DNA of 64,000 bases, from contig MU839154.1 of the NCBI GenBank assembly GCA_030685235.1, positions 163,751 through 227,750 of the forward strand. Reading direction: 5' to 3'. Under the pieces are notes generated by a model. It saw nothing but the letters and a program-made list of their open reading frames with translations. It was not told where the DNA came from and did no database searches. The position numbers were made by a program, and so were the translations under genes. Origin of the DNA: Copromyces sp. CBS 386.78 (lineage: Eukaryota > Ascomycota > Sordariomycetes > Sordariales > Sordariaceae). Below, one piece after another: positions 21,201 through 32,734 of the stretch. How positions within the stretch are numbered: position 1 is the stretch's first letter; each line of letters opens with the position of its first letter.

Positions 21201-23106
21201 TTCCTGAATGTCAGCGGGTTCTTCTTTCAAGCTCGACTCCGTTCCAACGTGGGCAGGCGGGCAGGTTAAATGACTTGCAAGGTGGACCAACGGGAGTTCA
21301 GACAGCTGGGATGATTGATGTCTTTTGTCAGGCACTGAAGAAATTCATATGGGTACAATCCCAGTCATGAGATCAGACCCCTTTTCTCGCGCATCTGAGA
21401 TAAGAAATCCACCCTGGTGGGAGGAGGTTTGCAAACAAGGGATTATGAGATGATCCAGAGGAAGCTGGAAAATTCAGGGTTCAGAATGAAGGGAAGGTTC
21501 AATAGCTTGTGTTACAGGTGTGATACCTCGAGGATTCGGCGGATCGTTCCCGCTAAATGAGGGACATCGATGGACATTGCCATTCTCGGTTCAGTTCACT
21601 GCCATTCACACTCTTCTATCCACTCACAACGTCAAGTCGTCGAGTTCAGTGGAGATGACCCCTTCGCTCCTTCCTTGCAATGGCTCAAAGAACAACAAAA
21701 CCTTCCAGGTAATAGGGTAAAAAGGCAACCAGTCCGCAAGGGTTAGGATCCATTTCCACATGATTGACACAGTCTATCGGTTGGTGGGCTGTCCTCAGGT
21801 GGAAGTTATGGGGCATGATCCTCCCAAAAGTTATGTCAGGGACTCCCGCCTCCACCGATTCTGATCTTTACAAGGACAACACAAAACCATCTCATCTGGC
21901 TGCCTAACGGCATTTGCCTTCCTTTTCCTCTTCTCTTCAACCTGCGTCAGAAAAGAAATCGTTCAAACAACACGTTCCAACCATTTTTGCCGTTGCGCCC
22001 GCTAACCAGACCATCCAACCAGTTCCGTCTCACCACAGGGCATGCAGCATCCTTCTTCAGCGCTCTCTGAAAGGGTGGTGGTTGTCAGGCCTGTTGCATC
22101 TTCGCACAGTTGACGGGCTTTATCCCAGCGAAGGCTTGCATCGCAGCAGTTCACGATACCTTCTAGCGCTTACCGAGGGGCATTTCAGCGCTCACCTCAC
22201 TGCCTTCACGACACCTGTCAGCACCCCACGATCCCCCTGAAACCAGACAAGTTCGCCGTTCGGTTTTTACCGCGCCCTTCTTTGCAGCTACTGCAGCTGT
22301 TAGGTACAAAGGAAGAGACGACACCAACGACAACTGCAACTCGTGCATATTTGAGCGTTGGAACATCGTCATCACGCCTAATTTCCATCGAACGGCGGTT
22401 GCAGGACAGTTTGACGCAAGAGAAGGATAAAATCAGCTGGCAAACGGAAATCATACACCTGACAACCTTATCTCGACTTTCGCCGTATCGCCGACTTGCA
22501 AACACCACATCCATTGAGCAAGAAGCGGCCCAAGCTCCCAATATCTCCGACCACCTACTTGGCCATTCTTCTACCAAGCGTCTTGCAGGCCTTGCCAGTT
22601 TATTCAGCTGTCATTGTATGCGCTCTTAGATGACCGGTACGTACCTCTACGCATAACCCTAACTTTGGCTTCAACGGTATTTCGTCTCTAGAGGTGCCGA
22701 GGTGGCATCCAAGAGAGACAGGTTGCCATGTTGATGCTATCCGCAAGTGCAGCTTTTGGGATGTTTAGCACATATGCCCGATCAGGCCAAAGGAGCCTGG
22801 CATTATCTGCCAGCTGGATCATCGGCCTTGTATGTTTGACATTCTTGGTCAACTTACTGACATATTTGTATAAAATATGGTAGTCCATCGTTTACCACGA
22901 CATAGTAAAGTAAGTCGCGAAGTCATCGAACGCTTCCCAGGGAACCTTTAGATTCCCATCCACATCGGTTCCGCATCAAACCCTCGTCGTTCACCAGATT
23001 TCCGCAAAATCGAATTGTAACCAAAAGCTCGAGCTGCGTACAGCCAATTCGGATATCGAAAACATCTCTTACATCCAAGCAGCACCACAATTGCTACCTT
23101 TCCGCA
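18266..23106. other. Large gene-poor interval, no supported gene
   Basis: Nearly 5 kb without a convincing coding region on either strand. The longest frame (19424-20152, minus) begins at GTG, has no ATG near its start and no motif. Base composition is balanced and not AT-rich, so this is not a RIP-degraded repeat. The last several hundred bases may be leader or promoter for the gene at 23107. I found no tRNA, 5S copy or long repeat by eye. Confidence 0.45.
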
Positions 23107-24951
23107 ATGTCAACTCTTGGAGGCTCGTTGAAACGATCATTCGCCCCGTCACAAATCATGCGGCCCACCATGCCTCGGAGAACCTTGTCCGGTTCCTCAC
23201 ACGGTTCCTGCCCATCTCCTAGCCCCTTGTCTGACGAGCAGTTCGCATTCTCCGCGGGTAACACGCCCGTGCGGGAGATCCCGCCGTCATATGTGGCGTC
23301 TGCTGGTTACAATTCAAAGACAGGGACACCCAGAGACGCCCTTCTCTTCGGTACCAGAGGTAAGTTCTGTTGTTGTGATATTTTTCTGTCATTCCCTCCC
23401 AACGATCCCTACATATATGCATTTTCCCGACGTTGGCGACGGAAAAGATGCCGCTCCAATGATGTCGCTCCGGTTCCAGTCCATGCCTTGTTTTTCACTG
23501 GTCGGGTGGGTTGGTCCCAGTGCCCTGAATCCTGTCGTCACGGAGCTTTCAGGCTTCACCTTCAGCGCTGGCTCGATGTCCCTAGTGGGATCGACGTGGG
23601 TGTGAGCTGGAATCTGGGGTCTTTCTCCGCAAGTTCACGATCCCCGCGGTACTGCAGGGCCGTTGGGCACGACGTTAGCGGCTCTTCTGCCCTGGAAGTC
23701 CCTGCATAACCCTTGCTTTGGCAAGTGCCCTGGCATCAGCACACGACTTGAAAAGTTTGGTCATTTCCCACTGAGGAAATGGCGGTGCAATGGGATGAGT
23801 GCCATCGTGCCGGATATCTGCACTGTTAACCCCATGTAATTCCTGCGTCATAGCGGAGGTTGTGAGAAAAGTGAAGAGAGGTGGTCCATGTCGTTAGGGT
23901 TCATATGAGCTAACATAAACCTCTCCCTAGAAGTCAACAACAAATCTCAAACTACAACTTTTATCTCAGAGTCCAAGGATGCATCAAAGATTGTAACTCG
24001 AAGCAAGCCTATCGCAATCGAACTACCACCCACCAGGAGACTTAGTACCGCTCCTATTGAGACACCGCCGTCACCACTGTCCGCTCGAGGCGATATTCAA
24101 GGGTATGTTCATCTTGTCATAAGGCTTCTCTTCTATTCCTCCGGAACTTTCGATCCACACAAAGCAATACGTGCTAACCCAACTACAGAGGTTACTTCCC
24201 CAACCACGAGGACCCGGCTACCCGAGTTCATCGACCTCACCCATTCTTCGCTCTTGATCCAAGCAAGGCACGTCATAAGGCCTTGCAAAGAACAGCAGGA
24301 GATACTCACTTGACTGCTCCTCTCACTGATTCCCGGGTACGAATGATGGCAAACGATCGGTCTCACTCTCCCTTGAGCACATCAGTTGGTGCCACGAGGT
24401 CAGCTGGTCTCCATACACCAGTGTCTTCCTACCTGCCCTCTGGCGCTCACGACAACATCGCGCTTCCAATGGGAAAATACTACCCCACGAACTACGAGAA
24501 CCGGATGGCCAGCAGCTCGAGCCAGCACAGGAGGCCATCAGCAAGAGCGGATGCTGCAGGTGTTGCTCACTCCGAGCCCCAACTAAAATACCGCCGAGAG
24601 AACAGCCATTTGCGCACAGGTTCCGAGGCTAAGCGGCTTGTTGAACAGTATCAGAGAGACATGGTGGCCCAGGCGTCAATGGCACTTTTCTCAAATGCCT
24701 CCAGTATGTCACCATCCACCCGGGTACCTGACAATGCGGCCGTGAGGAACATCCAACTGGGAGCCTCGGTGCTCAAGACACACAAGCCACTGTCTCCCAG
24801 GCTTTTACCCCTGGGAAGCCCTGGACCTGTTACGCCTATGGAATTGGATGGCAACGGAGACGGCTACTTGAGCAGGGGACGGGCCGCCGCGGAGGAGAGG
24901 CAATGGAGAGAAGTCCAGTCGCCTGGTTGGGACATGAAGTCGTCGTTCTAA
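23107..24951 (+). CDS. Conserved fungal hypothetical protein, Ser/Pro-rich
   Basis: Three exons, 23107-23359, 23931-24102 and 24189-24951, encode 395 aa; phases 1 and 2 join without stops. Intron 1 is long (571 nt; GTAAGT ... GAGCTAACA ... CCTAG), intron 2 is 86 nt (GTATGT ... GTGCTAAC ... CTACAG). I do not recognise the family. Residues 1-140 are basic and Ser/Pro-rich with many SP/TP sites (candidate proline-directed kinase targets). Residues 140-175 hold the most ordered-looking block, with GGYFPNHEDP followed by RVHRPHPFF. A short helix-like charged stretch lies near residues 290-310 (EAKRLVEQYQRDMVAQ). No signal peptide or membrane segment is present. The splice consistency and uniform composition across three exons make it a real gene; function is unknown. 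The length of intron 1 leaves room for a missed small exon. Confidence 0.72.
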
Positions 24952-26825
24952 GTGTGGAGCATGGTTGGCCGACATGGTAGGTTATCCACGTCAGAGTTGG
25001 AAGCACACTCAGGCGTAGTGAACAGAGGATAAGAAATCGGGCTTCTTTTGTCTTTTTCCATCACCCGTTTCATCTAGAGGGTGCATCGTTGGGATGGCAA
25101 GGAAGGCTCAGGCTACATCTCCCTTTCTCGGTTGAAGGACATTTGTTATTGATACCCCGTTTCAACTTGTTGAATTAGAAGCGTATGAACACTCGTTTGG
25201 GCAGGTTATAGGACAGGAAGTCTGGTATAGAGGAGGAAATTGTTTGGGTTCAAAGGATAAGTCAAGGATAGGAACCAGACCGGCGTTTGTTTTGCTTTTC
25301 TATCCCAGTCGCGAGGAATTCTGAACGGGGTATTGAAGGGTAGGATTTGTTTTCATAGTGCATTTATCGAAGGGGTTTCACCCAAAACCACCCAGGTCTG
25401 AAAGGTGTGAATGGATGTTGGGTATCTCGCAGTGCATACTTAACAACATGCCTTTCACATCAAAATCCTTACAGAGTGTTAAACGGAGTACGGGCAGATT
25501 GGGCTGGGACTATTGGTTGTTCAATGGAGAGGAGTATATTGGGAGAAAGATGTTATATCACATAGACATGGGTATGGCTGTTTGGATGAAGTCAAACGGT
25601 CAATTCAGCGAAACTGGTTATCGGGACTTTGGGATGCTGGAAGGAAATTATTTGATAGGCATCGTATGCTGGGATATGATACAACTTAAACTCTGAGCAA
25701 GGCAGCATCTACTCTACTCGCTCTACTCTCTACTCCAATTGACAAGCGAGACTACAGAAATCTCCTGTGAGTGAGTGTTGGCCACGATGATTGATTTGCT
25801 TCACCTAGTATTATGTAGAGGTATCTTCCAGGAGGCGATTTCAGCTGGAGTACGTCTTGTCTTGTCTTGTCACGGGCCAAAATTCTTCCAGTTCCCTAGG
25901 AAAAGGGAATGGTTCGAATGAAAAGATAACGAAATGTCAAATCAGACGAACACGGAACAACTTCTTAACGCCACCCACCCAACCTACTCTGTGACGGCAA
26001 ATGAGCACACAGTTGATACCGTGTTCTTTGAATGAATGAATGAAGGTGTTTTTGCAGCAAGCTTGGTCAAGCAAGCGAGTTTGTTGAGACTCCCCGTCTA
26101 AACTTAGTAGACAGCTCATATGTGTTTGAACGAAAGAGAGCCTGGATGAAGCTGGCTTGATAGACGCGATGAGGTGAGATGGAATTATTTCCATGAACAA
26201 ATAAACGATCCCGTCCCGAACGTGCCGAATGGACATGACATATCGCTCGCGTGCTTCCTCTTTCGTCGCATCTATCTTCACTTCTCCCTTCACTTCTACT
26301 CTGCACTTCTTTATGAACTTCTCTCTCCACCTGGCTGTCAGCTCGAGGGAAACACGGAAGTACAAGCAACATTCGAGACGGCATAGAAAGGTATTCATGT
26401 CCACATGACTGATTATTTGGAAAGAAAAAGCAAAAAGCAATTGGCTGGCTTGGTATAATGATACAATAAATAAGGTCCAACCACTCCGCCAAGAACGTCG
26501 GGCGGTGACCTTTGTGACAGCAATAAGTTTACATGGAAATAACACATAGCACAGACATGGCGACGACCAGTGGACGCTGTGTTTGTCCACCTCAAAGGTG
26601 TCTCGGTCTTTGTGTGCGTGCGTGTCGATCAACCCTTATCATCGACGTTCCCATCATTCATTCGGTTCTCAACGCCCACAGAATGATCCCGGTTCGTTGG
26701 TGTCATCACACATCAAGTCAAACTCAGTGAAGAGCGTCAATGTTGAGCCAGTGAAGGCCTGCTGTGAATGAATGGATAACGAAAAATCCCTCACCACCTT
26801 CACCAGAAACCCAAACCAAGAGATC
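24952..26825. other. Convergent intergenic region, no gene seen
   Basis: The region lies between the 3' ends of two genes. It is relatively AT-rich in 25400-25700 and contains only spurious frames: 25358-25696 (+) begins at GTG, and 25937-26632 (-) begins at TTG with no motif. Most of it is expected to be 3' UTR sequence of the flanking genes. Confidence 0.45.
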
Positions 26826-28129
26826 TTACTCCACCTTGGTAGGGATCTTGATCTGGGACCGCTTGCGGTCGTGGAAGGGTACACCGTACCTCCAACCAAC
26901 AGCGTTGCGGTCCCTGCCGTCGTGGCCGACATTCTCGGCGTTGAACTCCTGGAAGCGGAACTCGAACCGGTTCGTCTTGACGCGGGTGATGGCGTCCTCG
27001 ACCGCCTGGCGACGCTTAGCCTCGCGCTCGGCGATCATGGCCTCGCTCGCTGCCGTCGCCTTGAGGAACTTCTTGTTCGCTTCCTGGAGGGGAACCTCGT
27101 TCAACAAGTCCTTCTGGAACTCGATGAGCTCGGGCACGCGTAGCTTCTTGTCCACGGGCAGGATGTGGTCGCCAAAGGCCTTGGCGGCGTCCTCACGCGT
27201 GAAATCGCGCGACTCGGAAACGGGCACGAACAGCTGCTGGGTGGTGTAGCTGTGCACGTACACGTCGTTGATGGACTCGTGGGGCTGCTGGTCAGGGCCG
27301 CCAAGGACGGTCTGGGGAAGCATCTTCATAACGGCGCGGGCGTAGGGGCGGGCAAGGGGCTTGTACTATATGGTTCGGACCGGGTTAGCCGAACGTGTCT
27401 TTCGCCAAAGATAAATGTATGAACAACGATGTGGACGGGATTGCTTCGTTCAGTTGAAAAAGGCTTTGTAACCATGAGGTATGTCTTCAAGACTAATCGA
27501 ATTTTCTTGTAGTTCATCATATGATGCAAGGTCGCTGCCGCCGCCGCCGACCGGCCGGTTGGCCATGGGAGACGGAAACAGGACGGAAGGGGTGTGATCG
27601 CAAGGAGGGCGGATGATGATGAGCTTACCTCCTTGATCCAACGCTTCTCGATCTCCTTCAACCTGAGCACGGCCGCGACCCTACGCACGTCGACGTTGTA
27701 CATGGCCGACACGGCCTTGATAGGCAGACCCTTCTCCATCACATCCTGGTAGATGATCTCGCGCGAGCCCTCGGAGAGGACGGGCTGACTCTTGAAGTAC
27801 TGGTTGGCCGGGAAGGGGATAGCATGGCCGTCCTTGTCCTGGCCGCCGAGGAGATTCGGCCCTTGCCTGGTGTGTTCCTTGAATTGACTTCCCTTCTTAT
27901 CCAGCCAAGTGAACATCTTCTGGCGACGCGTGGACTGGGCGTGCGCCGGCGCGGTCGTGGAGAACGACGAGCATTGCTGCTGGTGTGTTGATGGTTGGGA
28001 GGAGGGCTGAGGAAGGCTAGAGGAGGCCCATGTCGGCAATCTGGAAGCTGTACATCTGCTGCTGCTACCGCCGCAGGCGCTGCTCTGGAGGAGGAGAGAG
28101 GAGGGAGCGTTTGGTATCCGCGGTGGCAT
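26826..28129 (-). CDS. bot1: Mitochondrial small-subunit ribosomal protein, Bot1/mS45 family
   Basis: Two exons, 28129-27629 and 27365-26826, encode 346 aa; the 263-nt intron (GTAAGC ... TATAG) is in phase 0. The first 65 residues are Ser/Arg/Gln-rich, lack acidic residues and look like a mitochondrial presequence. Next comes MFTWLDKKGSQFKEHT and the PVLSE segment, characteristic of the fungal Bot1p/eukaryotic mitochondrial regulator family (S. pombe Bot1, S. cerevisiae Mrps35), a fungal-type component of the mitoribosomal small subunit. The middle (VSAMYNVDVRRVAAVLRLKEIE) reads like a small helix-turn-helix, and the C-terminal half is helical and basic. The protein is expected in the matrix, needed for mitochondrial translation. 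The family name is from recognition of these blocks; alignment would settle whether mS45 is the exact orthologue. Confidence 0.82.
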
Positions 28130-29321
28130 ATTGGAGAATGTGTGGGAGGTGAGGAGGGTTGGGTGGGAGGAAAAGAGGTTTGTTGTCCCCAGTGAGGGAA
28201 AGCGGGAAAAATTTCGGCAAAGGTGGATTCAATTGCGCTGTACTCGTCCCAATGGAAACCTCCGGTCGAGCTTGGCCCACCCTGCCCCCCCTTCCTCCGA
28301 GCTTGACCAGCCAATGGGCCGGCGCAATCCTCGGTTGCTCTGCGAGTTTTGCGCTCACTGTGCTCGCTAGGGTTAGGGTCATGGCCTCGGATGTCCCTCG
28401 GTTAGTATCTATATCAACACCAGACACAACTTGATCAACTGTCGCAACGACAACATATTTCTGCGTACACCTTGGCAACTGTGATCTTTACGTATAGAAG
28501 AGAGGCAATGTTTGTGTTTGGTGTTGATGATATATCCGCATTGCATATCATTCACTACAACCCGAGTATATATCTTTACTTCTACCAGGTGTCTTCCATG
28601 TTCGACCATCTTGTTTCGTCTCTTCTCCATCCCAAGCAAGGCAGACAAACATCCGCTTATTTGTGGGTGGTAGATATATCTGGCCAGCGTACATTACTTC
28701 TTCTTCATCTTGCCATTGTAATTCTAACAAAGAAAATAACGGTGTTGGGGGGGCCAAATAAGAGCGTCCGTGGTAGAACATGAAAATGATAATAGAGCAG
28801 AAAGCCAACGCTCCCACCGCTATCCTAATCCTCTGCGGCGCCTCGTATGCATGCCTCGTGTACTTCACGCTACCCCCTGATTTTGAAAACAAAAGCGAGC
28901 AGGAAAGGTAAAGATGAGGAGATGTGGACCAAGTCACGGTCTGAACTTGTGCGTTATTGTTGAGCTGGAAACTTCCATCTCCTCACTGATTCTTTGCTTC
29001 CACCCTGTACCTCACCCGAGCACCGATGGTCCGAATGGTCTGGCCTCCAGTCCCTTGAATAGGTCAACCGATTTGAAAACGAATATTTCCACCATATCAC
29101 ATCGTTGCGTAACCAGCCTCTGATAAAGCCAGGATGCTCCACCTCGTCCTTTTTGTGATCGAAGTCGATCGTTCCCACCAAAAAATCCATCTAGTAAAAC
29201 GAAACAATAATCCAGAAGAGAAAATAGGATACCGCCAGGTGAAGGGTATATGATACAACCAACCAAAGCCAAAAAAAATGTGTATAGTGATGAACGCCCG
29301 TCGGAGTCAGCGTCGGGCATC
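28130..29321. other. Intergenic region between mS45-like and RRG-1-like genes
   Basis: No gene is seen. 28130-28480 is the probable promoter and leader of the mS45-like gene, and 28900-29321 is probably the 3' UTR of the response-regulator gene. Frames on both strands are short or begin at non-ATG codons. Confidence 0.45.
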
Positions 29322-32300
29322 TCACTTATCGTCGCTCGAAGTCTGATTCGTCTGGGTGGTATGTGGCACCTCTAAAGGCGGCGCCGCTTGTGTTGTGAGG
29401 TGTGGGCTTGTAACAAGCTCCTTTTGCACAGTCGGTTTCCTCTTGGGTCTGGCGACGGCTTTCTTAGAAACTGTCCCGCTGCCGTCCTTAGACGCGACGG
29501 CATCCTTCTTGTCCTCGCCATTGCTGGACCCGAAATCTTTCCATTTCCTCCAACCGTCAAAGTCGATAAGGGCTTGCATGCAGCCCCATTCCATGACTTT
29601 ACGTTCCAGCCAAATGTAAGTGATGGGCTAGATAAATCTCCAGTCAGCAGCTGTTTTACGCCTTGCACCAGGGAACAAAATTGCAACGTGCTCGAGGGTG
29701 GGCTTACCTTGGTTAAGAAGTCATTGCAACCCGCCGCAAGGGCCTCATGTCTGTCACTCTGCAGCGAACTGGCCGTGAGTGCTACGATGATGACGGGGCT
29801 CTTGAATAGCTCAATATTCTCGAGCTTGTCCTCCTCGGGCATTACGTCAGGATCGCCCCCAGACTCGCCGCCATTGTTTCCTCCATTGCTGTTGCTGTTG
29901 GAAAATACACCGATCGAGTTCATGCGTTCGAGCCTTCGAATCTCCCTAGTCGCTTCCAGGCCACTCATGATGGGCAGCTGAATATCCATCAACACCAAGT
30001 GGAAGCCTCCCTTGCGCCACTTGTTGACAGCTTCACGTCCGTTCATAGCGGTCTGCCACCGCACCTTGAGTCGCTTGACGAAAGCCTCAAGGAGTTTAAG
30101 GTTAATAATATTGTCTTCAACGATGAGGACATTGATTGGCGGAACGGCGCTACTGAGCATCACAGCCGGTAGAGGTGTGTGATCTGGAGTAGCTTTCTTT
30201 TTCTTTGGTCTTGTTGCCATTGCCGTCGTAGGCCGAGGGGAAGCCACTCTTGCTGGGGGAGTAGTGGCTGGATGCTGTGTCGGGATAGCCGGGACCGACT
30301 CTTGCGCAGCAGGTGGCGGAGTAGGCAAGGGCGGTGCTGGAGGAACATGAGGGACATGCGGAGCTGACGGCGGGGGGGCGGAAACGGCACCGGTCGTGGA
30401 TTGTTCTGATGAGGCAACGGAATGAGTCCTTGATCGCTGAACCTTGGAAAGAGAGGATTGCTGCATACCATGATTTGCCGAAGCCACCGCAATCGTAGCG
30501 GCGTGACCTGCGGCTCCAACTACGTTGAGTATCGTGGGCGACGATGTATGTTGCCTACCCAGGCGAGGGCGGTCTGGTCGTTCGCGGTACTGGCGGGGCC
30601 GTGTCCCTCCGGGAGAGGGCACCTGGGGGATGTGTCCTGGTCCCAAAACGGATATGGTATGGGGATGCGACTGCGTCGTGCCATTAACAGGAGCGGTCAT
30701 GACAGGGCCACCTCCCATGCCGGAGGGCAGATGGGCGAGAGCTCCAGGGCCGAAATAATCGGTACCTCCTTCGGACGGTCTAAGTGTCTCTTCATAATAC
30801 GTCGGCAGGCCGTGGGGGGCATGTGGAGGGCCTGCCCTGGGTGATTCCTTTGGTGTGCGACGGGGCGGGATGTCGATGACGAGGGCTTCGTCCACTGTCT
30901 GGCCTCCGGGGAAGTATGCATCCAAGGTCCGGGCCATTGGCTCTTCTGGCCCCAAGACACGCTCCTGTCTTTGCGACTCCCTGGGAGCTATCCGCAGGGT
31001 CAAGTCGGGGGAGTCGAATTGGCGGCCTAGGGAGTTAGCATACTTCCTGAGGATCATATCTCGTACGTCATCGACCAAGTCCTCTTCATTGATAGTGACG
31101 AGGGTCGCGGAGCCACCCGGCCGCTTGACCCAGATCTTTCGCGTCACCATGGCGGCGCTTATAGGAAGGAGGTTCTCGTTGATGTTGGCACCGGTGTCGA
31201 GTTCATCGGTCTGGTTCGCGTCGAGGAGTGTTCGAATGAGAGTCGTCTGGCGACTGGGCAAAAGACTCTGACGTCTCGGTGGGACCGAGGGCCGCGTGGG
31301 AACGGTCGACGAGGGGCGCAAGGTGGTAGGGCTACCCGGGGTGGACGTGGGATTCGTAGAGGGCGGATTGGAATTAAGATTGGCAGGAGTCGAGGTCGAA
31401 AAGGGTAAGGTCGGGTTTGAGGGAGTTTCTGCACTTGGGCTAAGGGGTACGGTACCAATCGGCGAAAGAGGCGCGACCGAGTTGGACGTGACAATGAACG
31501 GCGATGCAGCGGCAGGTGTCGCGAGCGGTGCAGGCGTCGGAGGCTGGGAGGACGACAAATTTACAGCCGGGTCAATCAGGCGGATCCTGCGCACAATATC
31601 GGAAACGGCGGAGGTGGGAGTGGCGGATTGAGCAGCGGCGGCAGCGAGCTGTTGATGATGGGAATTTTCAATGGGATTTGGATTTGTGTTTGTTGGGGTG
31701 GTGGCATCAAGCGCGGCAGCATCAATTGTTGTGGGAAGTGTGGATGTTGTCGGAGGCGGTAGAGGTTCGTCACCGGCAGCGGTATGCGCAAAGTCATCAT
31801 CTTCGTGGATGCTGGCAAGGCTGGAAACTCTTGCGCTGCTAATTGAGACCCGCCGCAGATCGCTAGCGGGTGTCCAGTCGGAGCCAGTCCCAGGGGCAGT
31901 GCGATTCGTTACAGAGCTTGCAGGTGGCTGGCCGCTGGCAGTTTTAGCGTTGGTCGCATTGGTTGCAGCACCTGCCGCGGCAGCTTCCACTTTGTCGGCA
32001 TTCTGGACACTTTTCGCGTGTGAGCTTCCTGTGTCGCAATTGCTGTCATTCCTGTCAGTGCCACGGGTGCTGCCGCTGTCAATGTGCCCGGACCCAGCAC
32101 CAGCACCAGGGGCAGCCTCAGCACCCGCAGGCGCCTGGGCAAAGACATGGCGATCCGCATCTTCGCCCTTGTCGCCGCCGCCTCTGTTGAGACAGTCGCC
32201 ATCGATGTCGTCGGTGTTCGATTCGTGCTGTTTCAGTCGGATGTCCTCTCTCTGCTCGCCGGTTGTAGCATCTGGTGTCTCGCTTGTGTTCCGGGCGTCG

Positions 32301-32734
32301 TCAACGCTCTGGATGCTTTGTGCAGGTTGTTTCGGAGAGGTGGCTTGTCGCGATCCTGTCCTAACGCTGTGGCTCGCCCCGGTTAATAGAGCAAGGAACC
32401 CCGATGCCTTTTCCTTGTGTTCCCCGGGTGCAGCGTTTGCGGCTCCAGCTCCCGCTTCCGTTCCCGCTCCGCCAGCAGCTTCGCCTCCGCCTCCTACCCG
32501 CTTCGGGTCCCGGCCTCCTCTTCCGCACGCGTCGGTGATGGCATCAGCAGATACTGACGATGTTGGTCGCACGCTCGCCAATGCAAGGTTCTTGTCGCTC
32601 TTGGCGTCGTCGTTGGGGCTGTTGATGCTGTCATGGTTGCCGGTGCCGTTGTAGCTCTTGCTGGACGTGAGCAAGGGAATGCCAGAATTCCTCCTGGAAA
32701 GCCTGGCTCGCAGCTTGGACTTGAGATCAACCAT
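29322..32734 (-). CDS. rrg-1: SSK1-type response regulator, RRG-1 orthologue
   Basis: Two exons, 32734-29708 and 29627-29322, encode 1110 aa; the 80-nt intron (GTAAGC, CTGAC, CTAG) is in phase 0. The first in-frame ATG gives MVDLKSKLRARL; the open frame continues upstream without ATG. Residues 1-630 are low complexity (Ala, Ser, Thr, Pro). The receiver domain starts near residue 868 (INVLIVEDN), with the phospho-acceptor Asp at about 917 (LVLMDIQLP) and the switch region VALTAS. A Ser/Asn/Gly insert interrupts the receiver between helix 4 and strand 4, as in other Ssk1 proteins. The segment after the intron (WLERKVMEWGCMQALIDFDGWRKW) is the diagnostic Ssk1 C-terminal end. The protein takes phosphate from the histidine kinase/HPt relay and controls the MAPKKK of the OS (HOG) pathway: osmotic stress, fungicide response and conidial integrity. 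It is cytosolic. Orthology is very likely. Confidence 0.95.

Noticed and set aside
25937..26632. 231-codon minus-strand frame
   Set aside because: Starts at TTG, lies in expected 3' UTR sequence and has no motif.
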